From: Thermodesulfobium narugense DSM 14796
Lineage (GTDB): Bacteria; Thermodesulfobiota; Thermodesulfobiia; Thermodesulfobiales; Thermodesulfobiaceae
Length of the DNA stretch: 64,000 bases
Assembly: GCF_000212395.1 (NCBI RefSeq)
Contig: NC_015499.1
Coordinates: 585,501-649,500, forward strand
Reading direction: 5' to 3'
Below the pieces are notes generated by a model. The model was not told where the DNA came from. It did not search any database and saw only the letters and a program-made list of their open reading frames with translations. Made by a program: the position numbers and the translations under genes. Positions 27,202 through 35,773 of the stretch are shown here, one piece after another. Within the stretch, counting starts at the first letter, position 1. The number at the start of each line of letters is the position of its first letter.

Positions 27202-28143
27202 TTAAACATGTGTGAAAAATGCTAATAAAAGCCCTAATATAGAAATTGGCCAGGTAAACTTTACAAATATATTAATTGCTTGATTAAGCTCAATTCTTGC
27301 TGTTGCGGCCTCTAATAATGAAAGTAGCGATGCGAATACAAAGCATATTAATATTATTGAGATTAATATAAGATTTGTTGGTATGATGAATATTGGTAAA
27401 AATAGATAAGAAAATAAAAATCCCAAAATAACCCATTCCATAAAGTGTGAGATTTCAAAAAGCGCAAGAGCTGGTCCACTTGCTTCTACCGTAGGTCCCT
27501 CCAATATTTCTTGTTCAGCGTTTGGTATTGAAAAGGGGTTAAGCTTTAGCTTCGCAAGTGAACACAAAATAAATATCGGAATAAATATGATTTTTAAAAA
27601 GATTGATGTGGTATTAAAACCCTTTGTAGCAATGTCAAATAAATTAAAAGTTGGAAATCCATTTACACTAAAAGCAAGTGCCGTAATGATCAGTATCATT
27701 GGCACGTTGTATGCAAAAAGAAGTTGGGCTTTTCTTGATGCTCCTATTTGACCAAATATAGAATTTGTAAAGTATCCAAATAATAGATAACAAATAGTAG
27801 GCACTTCAGAGAGATAAAATATTACTATAAGATCGAATGGTATTTTGTGAGAGTTAAACTTGACAAATGGTAATGGAATAGGAAAAAGTGAGAGCGCAAT
27901 GGATATTGACACTACGCCTACAATTGGAATTATAAAGTATAGAGCCCATGGCATATTTTCTGGGATTAAGGCTTCTTTGCTAAATAATTTTATAGTATCG
28001 TAGAAGCCCTGTGTTAATGGAGGACCAATTCTGAGCTGCATTTTTGCTTTTAATTTTCTTCTAAATGAGTCCATAAGGCTTCCTAGTAAGAATGAAAAGA
28101 GAAGGCCTGGAAAAATTAAAATAGAAAGTATATATGAAATCAT
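27202..28143 (-). CDS. Hydrogenase membrane subunit (NuoH/HycD/EchB-like)
   Basis: Integral membrane protein of 313 residues with about eight hydrophobic segments. It forms the membrane anchor next to the catalytic module. The N-terminal loop KLKAKMQLRIGPPLTQGFYD is the conserved contact with the NuoB/NuoD-like subunits. FSIPNAEQEILEGPTVEASG, with its acidic residues, is the other family signature. ATG at 28143 follows AAGGAGGG and overlaps the preceding small-subunit stop by 4 nt. Confidence 0.93.
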   Translation of the reverse strand: MISYILSILIFPGLLFSFLLGSLMDSFRRKLKAKMQLRIGPPLTQGFYDTIKLFSKEALIPENMPWALYFIIPIVGVVSISIALSLFPIPLPFVKFNSHKIPFDLIVIFYLSEVPTICYLLFGYFTNSIFGQIGASRKAQLLFAYNVPMILIITALAFSVNGFPTFNLFDIATKGFNTTSIFLKIIFIPIFILCSLAKLKLNPFSIPNAEQEILEGPTVEASGPALALFEISHFMEWVILGFLFSYLFLPIFIIPTNLILISIILICFVFASLLSLLEAATARIELNQAINIFVKFTWPISILGLLLAFFTHV

Positions 28144-28562
28144 CTTCCCTCCTTAAAAACCTCTATGGCTTTTTTCAGGCCCAAAAATATGTTTTTAGGA
28201 TGAGCAGAGCATCCTCCTACATAAGCGGTTACAGGAATCAGTTTATGAGCAGGCCCAACAATGCTATATCCATCTGTAAATACCCCAGAACTTATAGAAC
28301 ACGCGCCAACGCACACAATTACCTTTGGATTTGGAAGCATGTCGTATATTTTTAAAAGAGGTTCCTTAGACCTTGCTGTTACAGGGCCAGTGACCAGACA
28401 TATATCTGCATGCTTTGGACTACCAACCAATTTGCAGCCTAGTCTCTCCACATCGTATCTTGATGCAAAGAGAGCTACAATTTCTATATCACAGCCATTA
28501 CAGGAACCAGTATTTAAATGAAATATCCAAGGCGATTTACTTCTTCCAATTTTAAAAATCAT
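28140..28562 (-). CDS. Hydrogenase small subunit (NuoB/HycG/EchC-like)
   Basis: Carries the proximal [4Fe-4S] cluster next to the NiFe site. Of the 140 residues, cluster ligands are seen in SCNGCD, GACSISSGVF and GGCSAHP. The last motif usually reads PGCPPRP in this family; here the prolines are lost but the cysteine is kept. There is no N-terminal signal or transmembrane helix, so the module faces the cytoplasm. It starts 2 nt after the NuoN-like gene, with AAGGTGG as ribosome binding site. Confidence 0.93.
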   Translation of the reverse strand: MIFKIGRSKSPWIFHLNTGSCNGCDIEIVALFASRYDVERLGCKLVGSPKHADICLVTGPVTARSKEPLLKIYDMLPNPKVIVCVGACSISSGVFTDGYSIVGPAHKLIPVTAYVGGCSAHPKNIFLGLKKAIEVFKEGR

Positions 28563-28563
28563 T

Positions 28564-29853
28564 TTAGTTTACCACCTTAATCAAGCTATTGATGACGTTT
28601 ATTAAATAGTTTGGGTATATGCCAAAATATAAAATTGCTATACATAAAATTGTGAGCGAGATATTTGTAACAAATTTTTCTTCAAAACTTATCTTGTTTT
28701 TTGCCATGCTTTCTTCACTTCCCCAAAAAATTTTATGATAGGCACGGATATAGTAAATAAGAGTCAAGCAGCTTGCAATAATTAGAAAGATGCTAAGCAA
28801 CAAGCTTTTATCAAAAGCTGCCTGATAAAGTAACAATTTTCCAGAAAAACCAGGCAAGAAAGGAGCGCCTATTAGGCTAAGTGAGAAAATCAAAAAAGTT
28901 ATTGATAAAAATGGATATTTTTTTGCAATGCCGCTTAATTCTGATATATTTGTGGTGCAAAAAATACTTTCAATTTTGTCAGTTATAACGAATAGCCCAA
29001 ATTTTGAAACAGAATGATTTATTAATATTATTATGGCTGCGATTAATCCTAAACTATTTCCAATTGCAAGCGCTAAAAGAAAGTAGCCGGTGTCATCAAT
29101 TGTCGAATAAGAGAGAAGTCTTTTTAGATTTTTTTCAAGGTATGCCATTATTGCTCCGACAACAATTGATAATATTGCCACGAAGAATAGTATATTGTTT
29201 AGGTCTTGATATGTTATAAATGATATCGACTTAACTTCTTGCAATATGAAGAACAATAGGTAGAAGTCTATTACTTCTCCGACACATACAACTGCAGATG
29301 ATATTATAGGATTTGTTATGCTAACGAATTTTGGTTGCCACCAGTGAAATGGTGTGGCAGCTAACCTCAAAGATATTGCAATTATAGCTAGAAGGCCAGT
29401 AAATGAAATAAAACTTGTGCTATTTAAAATAAAAAGTAAATAATAGATTATGTTAACAATAAAATATATTTTGTAAGAGTTAAAAGATTTAATTTTCATA
29501 AATAAAAAGCCAAATGTTATTAAACTTAAGAGTTCTAACAAAATGCTGTAAAGCAATGCATCGTGATTTAAGAGTGCGAATAACTGAAAGATAAATGCTA
29601 TTACATACAAAGGTGAAACTGATTTCTCGAAATCCTTAACTGACAATATGATAGAAATCATAGCAGAGACGATAAATACCGTTATTATAAAGAATGCCCG
29701 TAAGTCGAAAGGTGAAAAAATTCCTAAGCTAATTAGATCGTATCCTAATGAAGAAAATGCAATCAAAACTAATATAAATCTTATAATTTTATTTTTTGCT
29801 TTTGAAAGTAATATTAGACATATTGCTAATAATAAATCAGATATTAATATCAA
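28564..29853 (-). CDS. Antiporter-like proton-pumping subunit (NuoN/HyfF-like)
   Basis: Polytopic membrane protein of 429 residues with about 13 hydrophobic segments, belonging to the Mrp/NuoL-M-N proton-transporting family. Recognisable are ATPFHWWQPKF, the lysine/aspartate region LKRLLSYSTIDDTGYF, the HSVSKFGLFV segment (an H-x3-K channel motif) and GAPFLPGFSGK. The second antiporter-type subunit of the complex, it presumably conducts protons or sodium. TTG start after AAGGAGG; 15 nt follow the NuoL-like gene. Confidence 0.9.
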   Translation of the reverse strand: MILISDLLLAICLILLSKAKNKIIRFILVLIAFSSLGYDLISLGIFSPFDLRAFFIITVFIVSAMISIILSVKDFEKSVSPLYVIAFIFQLFALLNHDALLYSILLELLSLITFGFLFMKIKSFNSYKIYFIVNIIYYLLFILNSTSFISFTGLLAIIAISLRLAATPFHWWQPKFVSITNPIISSAVVCVGEVIDFYLLFFILQEVKSISFITYQDLNNILFFVAILSIVVGAIMAYLEKNLKRLLSYSTIDDTGYFLLALAIGNSLGLIAAIIILINHSVSKFGLFVITDKIESIFCTTNISELSGIAKKYPFLSITFLIFSLSLIGAPFLPGFSGKLLLYQAAFDKSLLLSIFLIIASCLTLIYYIRAYHKIFWGSEESMAKNKISFEEKFVTNISLTILCIAILYFGIYPNYLINVINSLIKVVN

Positions 29854-29868
29854 GTTAACACCTCCTTG

Positions 29869-31755
29869 TCACCTAATTAGTTGGACAATAGCTATTACTA
29901 TTATCATTGAAACTATGCTTGTCACCAGCCACATCTCGTTTTCAAGCCACTTTATAGGTATATATATAATTTCAAATGTAGTTTTTAATAAATCATTTGA
30001 AAAGTTATACCACTTGTCTGAATCTGTAAATCTATAAAAGTTTTTTGAAAGGCTTTCAACGTCAAATATATAGTCAAATGCATTTACGCTTTTTAAAGAA
30101 CTAATATCTACTTCTCCGCCGGTAAAACTTTGGGTTCTTTTGAACTTTTTGATTGAGGCAAATATTATTAAGAATGGAATAATAATGGCCACTATTGCGA
30201 ATATGGCTGTAAAGCTTGCAAGGTAACCTCCTCCAGATGATAACAAGACCCCTAGGTCAAAGTTAAGTATTTCTTGATTTAAGTTTAAATTAAGGCTGTG
30301 GAGAGCTGGCACAAGAAGATATGAAATCAAAAACTGTGGCAATATTCCAATCAGTATGCAAAAGATTGCGAGCAAGGAGGTTGAAAATATTTCAAGCTTA
30401 TATTTTCCTTCTCGAATATTGCTAAATTCTTCTTTTTGAAATCCAAAAAAAGCTGTTGAAGATGCCTTTATGAAAGAAAGCAGGGTAAGAGTGCTTGCAA
30501 TAAGGCCAATAGCTGCTGCAAATGGATAATTTGCTTGAATTGCTGCATAATAAAACATCCATTTACTTATAAATCCATTAAAACCCGGCACTCCTGATAT
30601 TGAAAACGATCCTATAAGAAAGAGGGCAGCTGTAAATGGAAGTTTTTTAAAAAGTCCACCCATCTTTGTAAGGTCTTTGCTGCCCGTAGCGTTTTGCATT
30701 ATCCCAGAGCATAAAAATAGAGTGCATTTAAATAGCCCATGATTAAGCGCGTGAAAAAGTGCACTTGCTATACCAAGGGGAGTTCCGAGTCCGATTCCTG
30801 CTACCATATATCCAATTTGAGATACGGTATGAAAGGCAAGAAGTTTTTTTATCTCTGTCTGTTTTAGCGCATACATTACGCCAATTAGTGATGTTAACGA
30901 GCCTACAGTAACTATCAGTGCGTTCCATGGTAGCGGATAAGGATACAATATCACATACATCTTTACAAGGATATACACACCAGCTTTGACAAGGCATGCA
31001 GCATGTAAAAGTGCGCTAACAGGGGTCACAGTGTTCATGGCGAAGGGTATCCACGTGTGAAGCGGCCATTGAACAGATTTTGCCATACATGCAATTAATA
31101 TTCCTAGAAGGATTATATTGGTATATATGCCAAAACTACTTCCTTCAAGTTTTGAGATAATAAGATTTCCATGTGTACAATATGCAATAGCAATAATGCC
31201 AAGTAACAGCCCATACCCAGCAATGTGTGTCATAAGATATGCCTTTTTCGCAGAGTAGCTTGAAAGATTTACGTCATACCAAAAGCCAATTAGTTGATAA
31301 GAACAAAGGCCTATAAGCTCGAAGAAAATATATGTCCAGATTAAGTTGTCACTTAATACTACTCCAAGATATCCTCCAATAAAGAGCTGCATGAGCCCAA
31401 AAAACCTTCCCATTCCATTTTTTTCGTGAGACATATATTCAAAAGAATAAATGCAAACGCAAAAACTAATAAAGGATCCAAAAAGTGCAAAAAATAAGTT
31501 AAGGCCATCAGCTCTAAGTATTAAGTTCAAATTAATTGTGTTGAAAAGGCTTTGATTAAAAAGGTTAGCAGAAAATGGATGATTAATAAAATTTATGCAA
31601 AGGTATATTATAGTTAGAAAAGAAATTAAAGAGGTGAATATTGAGATAGTTCCATGAAATTTTCTAGAATTTATTTTGTGAAATAGGAAAGAGATTATAC
31701 TTCCAGAAAAAAGAATTCCTATGCTTAGAAAAATTATAAGATTTTTGTCTAACAA
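29869..31755 (-). CDS. Antiporter-like proton-pumping subunit (NuoL/HyfB-like)
   Basis: Polytopic membrane protein of about 628 residues. Conserved elements are the TM5 glutamate region IFFELIGLCSYQLIGFWY, the HTWIPFAMNTVTPVSALLHA block, KKLLAFHTVSQIGYM, the ALNHGLFKCTLFLCSG segment and GVPGFNGFISKW. The C-terminal part after residue 480 is hydrophobic with a long linker, as in NuoL-type subunits. TTG at 31755 is chosen because AGGGAGGAG lies just upstream; an open frame continues 26 codons further but overlaps the ferredoxin gene. Confidence 0.93.
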   Translation of the reverse strand: MLDKNLIIFLSIGILFSGSIISFLFHKINSRKFHGTISIFTSLISFLTIIYLCINFINHPFSANLFNQSLFNTINLNLILRADGLNLFFALFGSFISFCVCIYSFEYMSHEKNGMGRFFGLMQLFIGGYLGVVLSDNLIWTYIFFELIGLCSYQLIGFWYDVNLSSYSAKKAYLMTHIAGYGLLLGIIAIAYCTHGNLIISKLEGSSFGIYTNIILLGILIACMAKSVQWPLHTWIPFAMNTVTPVSALLHAACLVKAGVYILVKMYVILYPYPLPWNALIVTVGSLTSLIGVMYALKQTEIKKLLAFHTVSQIGYMVAGIGLGTPLGIASALFHALNHGLFKCTLFLCSGIMQNATGSKDLTKMGGLFKKLPFTAALFLIGSFSISGVPGFNGFISKWMFYYAAIQANYPFAAAIGLIASTLTLLSFIKASSTAFFGFQKEEFSNIREGKYKLEIFSTSLLAIFCILIGILPQFLISYLLVPALHSLNLNLNQEILNFDLGVLLSSGGGYLASFTAIFAIVAIIIPFLIIFASIKKFKRTQSFTGGEVDISSLKSVNAFDYIFDVESLSKNFYRFTDSDKWYNFSNDLLKTTFEIIYIPIKWLENEMWLVTSIVSMIIVIAIVQLIR

Positions 31756-31772
31756 ATTACTCCTCCCTAATC

Positions 31773-32192
31773 TTATTCTGTAGAAATTGCTGCAGCCTGA
31801 ACAATTGCCTCTGTTGGACAGGCCTGAGCGCACGCAGCAACGAAATTGTTTTTTTCACAAAGATTACACTTTTGAGCTATTATTTTTACATAATGTGTGC
31901 TTTGTCTTGATATCATTTCGATTGCGCCAAATGGGCACATATAGTAGCAAGTTTTACAGCCAACGCATGCATCAGGATTTATATCAATTACTCCCTTTCT
32001 CCTATCTATAGCTTTTACAGGGCAAACCTTTTCACATATTCCACACATTGTGCAATATGTGATTTTGAAGCTTTCTGTAGATTCATTTTTTGATATAAAA
32101 ATTCGTGATTCAGGAGAATTGTTTATTTCTTTGCACGCATCCATACATTTTTGACATCCAATACACTTTTTTGGGTTTATTTTAAGTCTCAC
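31773..32192 (-). CDS. Polyferredoxin subunit (HycB/CooF-like)
   Basis: Electron-entry subunit of 139 residues. Four cysteine clusters are visible: CIGCQKCMDAC, CTMCGICEKVCP, CVGCKTCYYMCP and CNLCEKNNFVAACAQACP, so up to four [4Fe-4S] clusters. Such proteins link energy-converting hydrogenases to formate dehydrogenase, CO dehydrogenase or a soluble ferredoxin. The partner is not encoded in this window. GTG start after AGGAGG; 9 nt downstream of the large subunit. Confidence 0.92.
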   Translation of the reverse strand: MRLKINPKKCIGCQKCMDACKEINNSPESRIFISKNESTESFKITYCTMCGICEKVCPVKAIDRRKGVIDINPDACVGCKTCYYMCPFGAIEMISRQSTHYVKIIAQKCNLCEKNNFVAACAQACPTEAIVQAAAISTE

Positions 32193-32201
32193 ATCTTCCT
32201 C

Positions 32202-33299
32202 CTATCTTTGAGTACATGAGAGGCATGGATCTACACTGGCAACTATCAAAGTTGCATTTGCCAAATCGTTATTGGGTAGCATTGCTGAGAGGGCTGGAAG
32301 ATTGACAAAGCTCGGAGCTCTAATCTTGTGTCGAAAGGGAACATCCGAACCATCAGATACCAGAATGTGAACGTCCTCGCCCCTTGGCGCCTCATGCCTA
32401 CCTATTGCTGTACCTTCGGGAATTATTGGTCTAATTTCTTTAGCAATTGGACCTTCTGGAATAATTTTTAGAATTTCTCTAATAATATGTATGCTTTCCA
32501 AGATTTCTAAGAGTCTTACTTCTACTCTTGCAAAAACGTCGCACCCATCAGAAACGATTACTTTCCAATCAATTAGGTCGTAAGCAGCTCCTGGCTCATC
32601 AACTTTTCTAATATCTTGTGGGATGCCAGAAGCTCTTGCAGTAGGTCCTACAACTGAATATGTAATTGCATCTTCTTTTGTGAGGACCCCAACCCCTTTG
32701 GTCCTGAGTTCAATTGTTTTGTCATTCATGACTATATCAATAAATGATTTACAGTCTTCTTCTACTTCACTTAATATCTTATAAATTGGTTCTAAATCTG
32801 TAATGTCTCTTCTTATTCCGCCTATTGTATTAAATGAGTAATTTGCTCTATGTCCAGTTGTTATCTCCATTAAATCTTTGACTTTTTCTCTGGAATTCCA
32901 TATTAAATAAAATACGCTTATAAAACCAATTATATGTGCTGCAATTCCTGCCCAAAGAAGGTGTGAATGAATTCTTTCAAGCTCACTAACTATTGTTCTT
33001 AAACACCTTGCCCTAGGGGGCACACTAACATTTCCAAGTTTTTCTACTGCCTGGACCCAGGCCATTGGATGGCTCATACTTCATATTCCGCAAACTCTTT
33101 CTACAAGTGGGATTACTTGCCAAAAATTTTTGGTTGCGGATAAATATTCAATGCTTCTGTGCACATGACCTAAATCAATAGTTGCGCTCTTGATCTTGGA
33201 ACCCTCTGCTTCAAGAGTATATGTGGCTGGTTCTTCGAGGGCTATATGAATAGGACCAATAGGGAGAGAAAAACCTCTTTTTATCTCATTTTCAGACAA
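32202..33299 (-). CDS. Group 4 [NiFe] hydrogenase large subunit with in-frame TGA (predicted selenocysteine)
   Basis: Catalytic subunit homologous to HycE/EchE/CooH and NuoD, 365 residues if TGA is read through. A TTG start at 33299 has GGAGG 6 nt upstream. Residues 68-78 read RVCGI-[TGA]-SMSHP; families of this type have RxCGxC followed by SxSHP, so the TGA (33081-33083, codon 73) falls exactly on the second nickel-binding cysteine. The frame is unbroken on both sides. The C-terminus DPCLSCTQR keeps both L2 cysteines. A hairpin with a GGUC loop lies 19-32 nt after the TGA (33049-33062). I interpret the TGA as selenocysteine. A nonsense mutation or a split gene restarting at the ATG at 33077 are the alternatives. 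Confidence 0.85.
33049..33062 (-). promoter_or_regulatory. Candidate bacterial SECIS hairpin
   Basis: In the mRNA, bases +19 to +32 after the UGA form GCCUG-GGUC-CAGGC, a perfect 5-bp stem with a 4-base loop. The loop GGUC is the same as in the E. coli fdhF SECIS, and the distance from the UGA (loop at +24) is close to fdhF (about +19). An overlapping hairpin GCCAU-CCA-AUGGC (33060-33072) would exclude it. A chance hairpin in conserved coding sequence (AWVQA) is possible. Confidence 0.55.
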
Positions 33300-33759
33300 T
33301 TTTGTCCTCCTGAACTTTATTTTTTCTTATTAAAATTTTTTCTATTTCCTGTTTAAGAAGAGGTGTTTTTAGATCTTTTTGTGATGTAAGTAGAAGTCCA
33401 TTTTTTATGTCTTTATTGTCGCTAAAATCAATGCCAAACATTTCAAAACATTCCCTCTCTCCCCAGTTGGCGTTTGGATATATTGAAGTTATGCTGGTAA
33501 ATGTAGCAGGTAAGTTTTTCTTAAATTGAAATGAAAATAAACAACCGTCTATATCATATAGATTTTCTAAAATTATTGTTCTTTCATCTTGAAGATCTAA
33601 AAATGCATTTACTAAGACTAATCTTGCGTTAATCGATCTCATCATAATAGCAACTTCTAAAGGAGTTTGGTCTTTAATAGTGTTTCTATAAACGCCTTTA
33701 TCTAAGGTACAGGAATTTTTGATTTTTTCAAATATAATGCTTAAATTTTGTTTACCCAT
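33292..33759 (-). CDS. Hydrogenase/complex I subunit, NuoC-like (HycE N-terminal domain-like)
   Basis: Soluble 155-residue subunit that pairs with the large subunit. The signature YPNANWGERECFEMFGIDF (about residues 93-111) is the conserved 30-kDa (NuoC) motif, with the WxExE/DMFG pattern. It is separate from the large subunit, unlike E. coli HycE where the two are fused. It is the first gene of the operon and overlaps the next by 8 nt. AAGGGG lies 13 nt before the ATG, which is longer than usual. Confidence 0.9.
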   Translation of the reverse strand: MGKQNLSIIFEKIKNSCTLDKGVYRNTIKDQTPLEVAIMMRSINARLVLVNAFLDLQDERTIILENLYDIDGCLFSFQFKKNLPATFTSITSIYPNANWGERECFEMFGIDFSDNKDIKNGLLLTSQKDLKTPLLKQEIEKILIRKNKVQEDKIV

Positions 33760-33828
33760 AAGAATTTTTTCGCCCCTTGTTAAAATTTATTTAAAAAAAT
33801 AATTTTTTATAGCTATCCCCTTAAAAAA

Positions 33829-33834
33829 ATTATA
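33829..33834 (-). promoter_or_regulatory. Possible -10 box of the hydrogenase operon
   Basis: TATAAT on the minus strand about 70 nt before the NuoC-like gene. No good -35 lies 16-18 nt upstream, so this is only a candidate. Confidence 0.3.
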
Positions 33835-34039
33835 CAATAAAAAATACTTATTATTTAATAAATTAAATTTACTAATTTTTTAGACAATTCTAAATTTTCT
33901 TAATGTTGCAAAGGATTATGCTTTTAAGTTAATTCTTCTAAAATCCATAAATAGCTGTAAGTTAAATTAAATGAATTTAAAAATCGAAGAAGATATAACT
34001 GGCAAGGTAGGTATCCAGAAGAAAAGCTTTTTTTAAATT

Positions 34040-34235
34040 AAAAGGATTATTGAGAATTTAAAAGTTGTGAATGAAGTTATGTTATATATTGGCTATTATG
34101 AAACAGCTAATGTTGTAAAAAAAAAGCTTTTAAAGAGAATATATTAATAAAAAATCTATTTTCAACGGGGGACATTTGAAAGAAGATGAATATGACAAAC
34201 TTTTCGCTTTAGATAAGTTTATTAGATTAAAGTAA
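34040..34235 (+). pseudogene. Decayed C-terminal remnant of a fumarase/aspartase family gene
   Basis: The 513-nt gap between the hydrogenase operon and the MFS gene holds no intact gene. Translating across frames gives VMLYIGYYETANVVK, then KAFKENILIKNLFSTG, then HLKEDEYDKLFALDKF. In order these resemble the class II fumarase/aspartate ammonia-lyase C-terminus (NPYIGYE-x-A, KxAxxE, GxLxEEExDxLLDPxxM). At least two frame changes, one at an A-run near 34120, separate the pieces, and a TAA lies just upstream. The rest of the gene is gone. Confidence 0.55.
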
Positions 34236-34241
34236 ATATTT

Positions 34242-34265
34242 AGGGTGCAAAAAAATTCGCACCCT
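34242..34265 (-). terminator. Hairpin after the MFS gene
   Basis: Perfect 7-bp arms AGGGTGC and GCACCCT around an A/T-rich loop, 8 nt beyond the MFS stop codon. The following bases are AT-rich but not a clean T-run, so it is a probable terminator for the minus-strand MFS gene. Confidence 0.55.
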
Positions 34266-34272
34266 CACAGAT

Positions 34273-35508
34273 TTATTGCAGTTCTATTCCTTTTGTTTCT
34301 GGTAAGAAGAATATTAAAATTGCGCCAAGAAAAAAGAAAAGAGAGGTAATGGTGAGAGATACTCCAAGACCATAACTAATAGCAAAAAATCCAACAACTG
34401 TAGGAGCAAAAGCGCTTAGCGCTCTTCCTGTGTTATATGTAAAACCTACACCCGCGCCTCTTGCTTTTGTGGGAAACAGTTCAGATATGAATGCTCCAAA
34501 TCCACTGAAATATCCTGAACCAAAGAATCCAAGGAAAGGTCCAAGTAACATTAATGTATTTACATCTCTAGTATGTCCGTAGATGTATACTAGAATTGCT
34601 GATATTATGAGATAAAAAGAAAACGTTGGTCTTCTTCCTAATCTATCTGCTATAAAGCCAAAACTAACGTAACCTAAAAAGGCACCAATCATTGTAGGCA
34701 TCATAAAGTTTGAACTCTTTACTATACTAAGTCCTGCTCCACCCTTTTCTACTGGAGAACTTAAAAATCCTGGAAGCCAGACAAATAGCCCCCAATAAGC
34801 AAACATAACAGCAGAGCTAATTAGAGTGGTGATTATTGTGAATCTAAGTAAATATGGTTTAAAGATTTCAATAAATGATGACATAAAAGCCCTGTTTTTG
34901 TCAGTTTTTTCAATCCATATTCTTGGCTCATCTACAAATTTTGTTACATAAAATATAAATAAAGCTGGAAGTATGCCTATAAAGAAAAGGACCCTCCATC
35001 CATATGCTGGAATAACGTAAGATGCAACTAAAGCAGCTAAAAAGTATCCTATTGCCCAACCGCTTTGCATAATACCAATTGCCTTTCCTCTATGTTCTGC
35101 TGGCCAGGATTCGCTTACAAGCAAGGCGCCAGTAGCCCATTCACCGCCCATTCCAAGTCCAAGCAAAGTCCTTGCTATAGCAAGCTGCCAAATATCCTGG
35201 GATAGACCGCTTAGACCAGAGCAAATTGAAAAAATTAATACAGTTGACATCAAAGCTTTTTTTCTGCCAATCTTGTCGGCGACAATGCCCCATATTATGC
35301 CGCCAGCAGCAGAAGAAAGAAGTGTAAGAGAAGCTAAAAGCCCAAGAATTGCTGTGTTTATAGACCATTCTTTCATGATGCTTGTAAGAGCAAAGGCATA
35401 AAGCATAACGTCAAAAGCGTCTAATCCCCACCCCATAAAACCTGCAAAAAGAGAATACCACTGACTTTTGCTAATTTCTAAATACCACGGTTTATTCTTT
35501 TCGGACAT
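34273..35508 (-). CDS. MFS transporter, organic-acid:H+ symporter type
   Basis: Twelve-helix major facilitator of about 411 residues. The first helix motif GWGLDAFDVMLYAF resembles sialate/aromatic-acid/carboxylate proton symporters (SHS/AAHS groups). The loop 2-3 motif reads GIVADKIGRKKAL, the loop 8-9 repeat reads GFIADRLGRRPTF, and GLGMGGEWATGALLVSE is the helix 4-5 signature. The substrate is not clear; an aromatic or short organic acid is likely. ATG at 35508 follows AAGGGGTG by about 8 nt. It is flanked by a possible fumarase remnant and an unrelated glycosyltransferase. Confidence 0.85.
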   Translation of the reverse strand: MSEKNKPWYLEISKSQWYSLFAGFMGWGLDAFDVMLYAFALTSIMKEWSINTAILGLLASLTLLSSAAGGIIWGIVADKIGRKKALMSTVLIFSICSGLSGLSQDIWQLAIARTLLGLGMGGEWATGALLVSESWPAEHRGKAIGIMQSGWAIGYFLAALVASYVIPAYGWRVLFFIGILPALFIFYVTKFVDEPRIWIEKTDKNRAFMSSFIEIFKPYLLRFTIITTLISSAVMFAYWGLFVWLPGFLSSPVEKGGAGLSIVKSSNFMMPTMIGAFLGYVSFGFIADRLGRRPTFSFYLIISAILVYIYGHTRDVNTLMLLGPFLGFFGSGYFSGFGAFISELFPTKARGAGVGFTYNTGRALSAFAPTVVGFFAISYGLGVSLTITSLFFFLGAILIFFLPETKGIELQ

Positions 35509-35773
35509 AATTTGCACCCCTTCCACCATGAAATAAAAATTATCATTATAATACCATTAAAGTTTGTAAATTTAAAATTAAGGTTATTTGTAAAATATTC
35601 TAATTTTTTATGATTATTATAAGAAATTCTAATAATGCTTTACATCTAATATGTTTTTAATTTGTTTATAGAATAATATAATTTAGTATAAAATTTTAAG
35701 AAAAAGATATATAATAGTTTGTGAGTTAATTATGGAAAATAATCGTTAAAATTTTTTTCAGGTGAGGTAAATA
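35509..35773. other. AT-rich divergent intergenic region
   Basis: About 265 nt between the MFS gene and the glycosyltransferase, very AT-rich. It must hold promoters for both directions, but several TATAAT-like sequences occur and I cannot choose one. No RNA gene or coding sequence was recognised. Confidence 0.4.

Noticed and set aside
33075-33083. Hydrogenase large subunit as two separate genes (72 and 291 codons)
   Set aside because: The TGA is in frame, only two codons from the next ATG, with no ribosome binding site of its own there, and splits an invariant nickel motif, so one recoded gene fits better.
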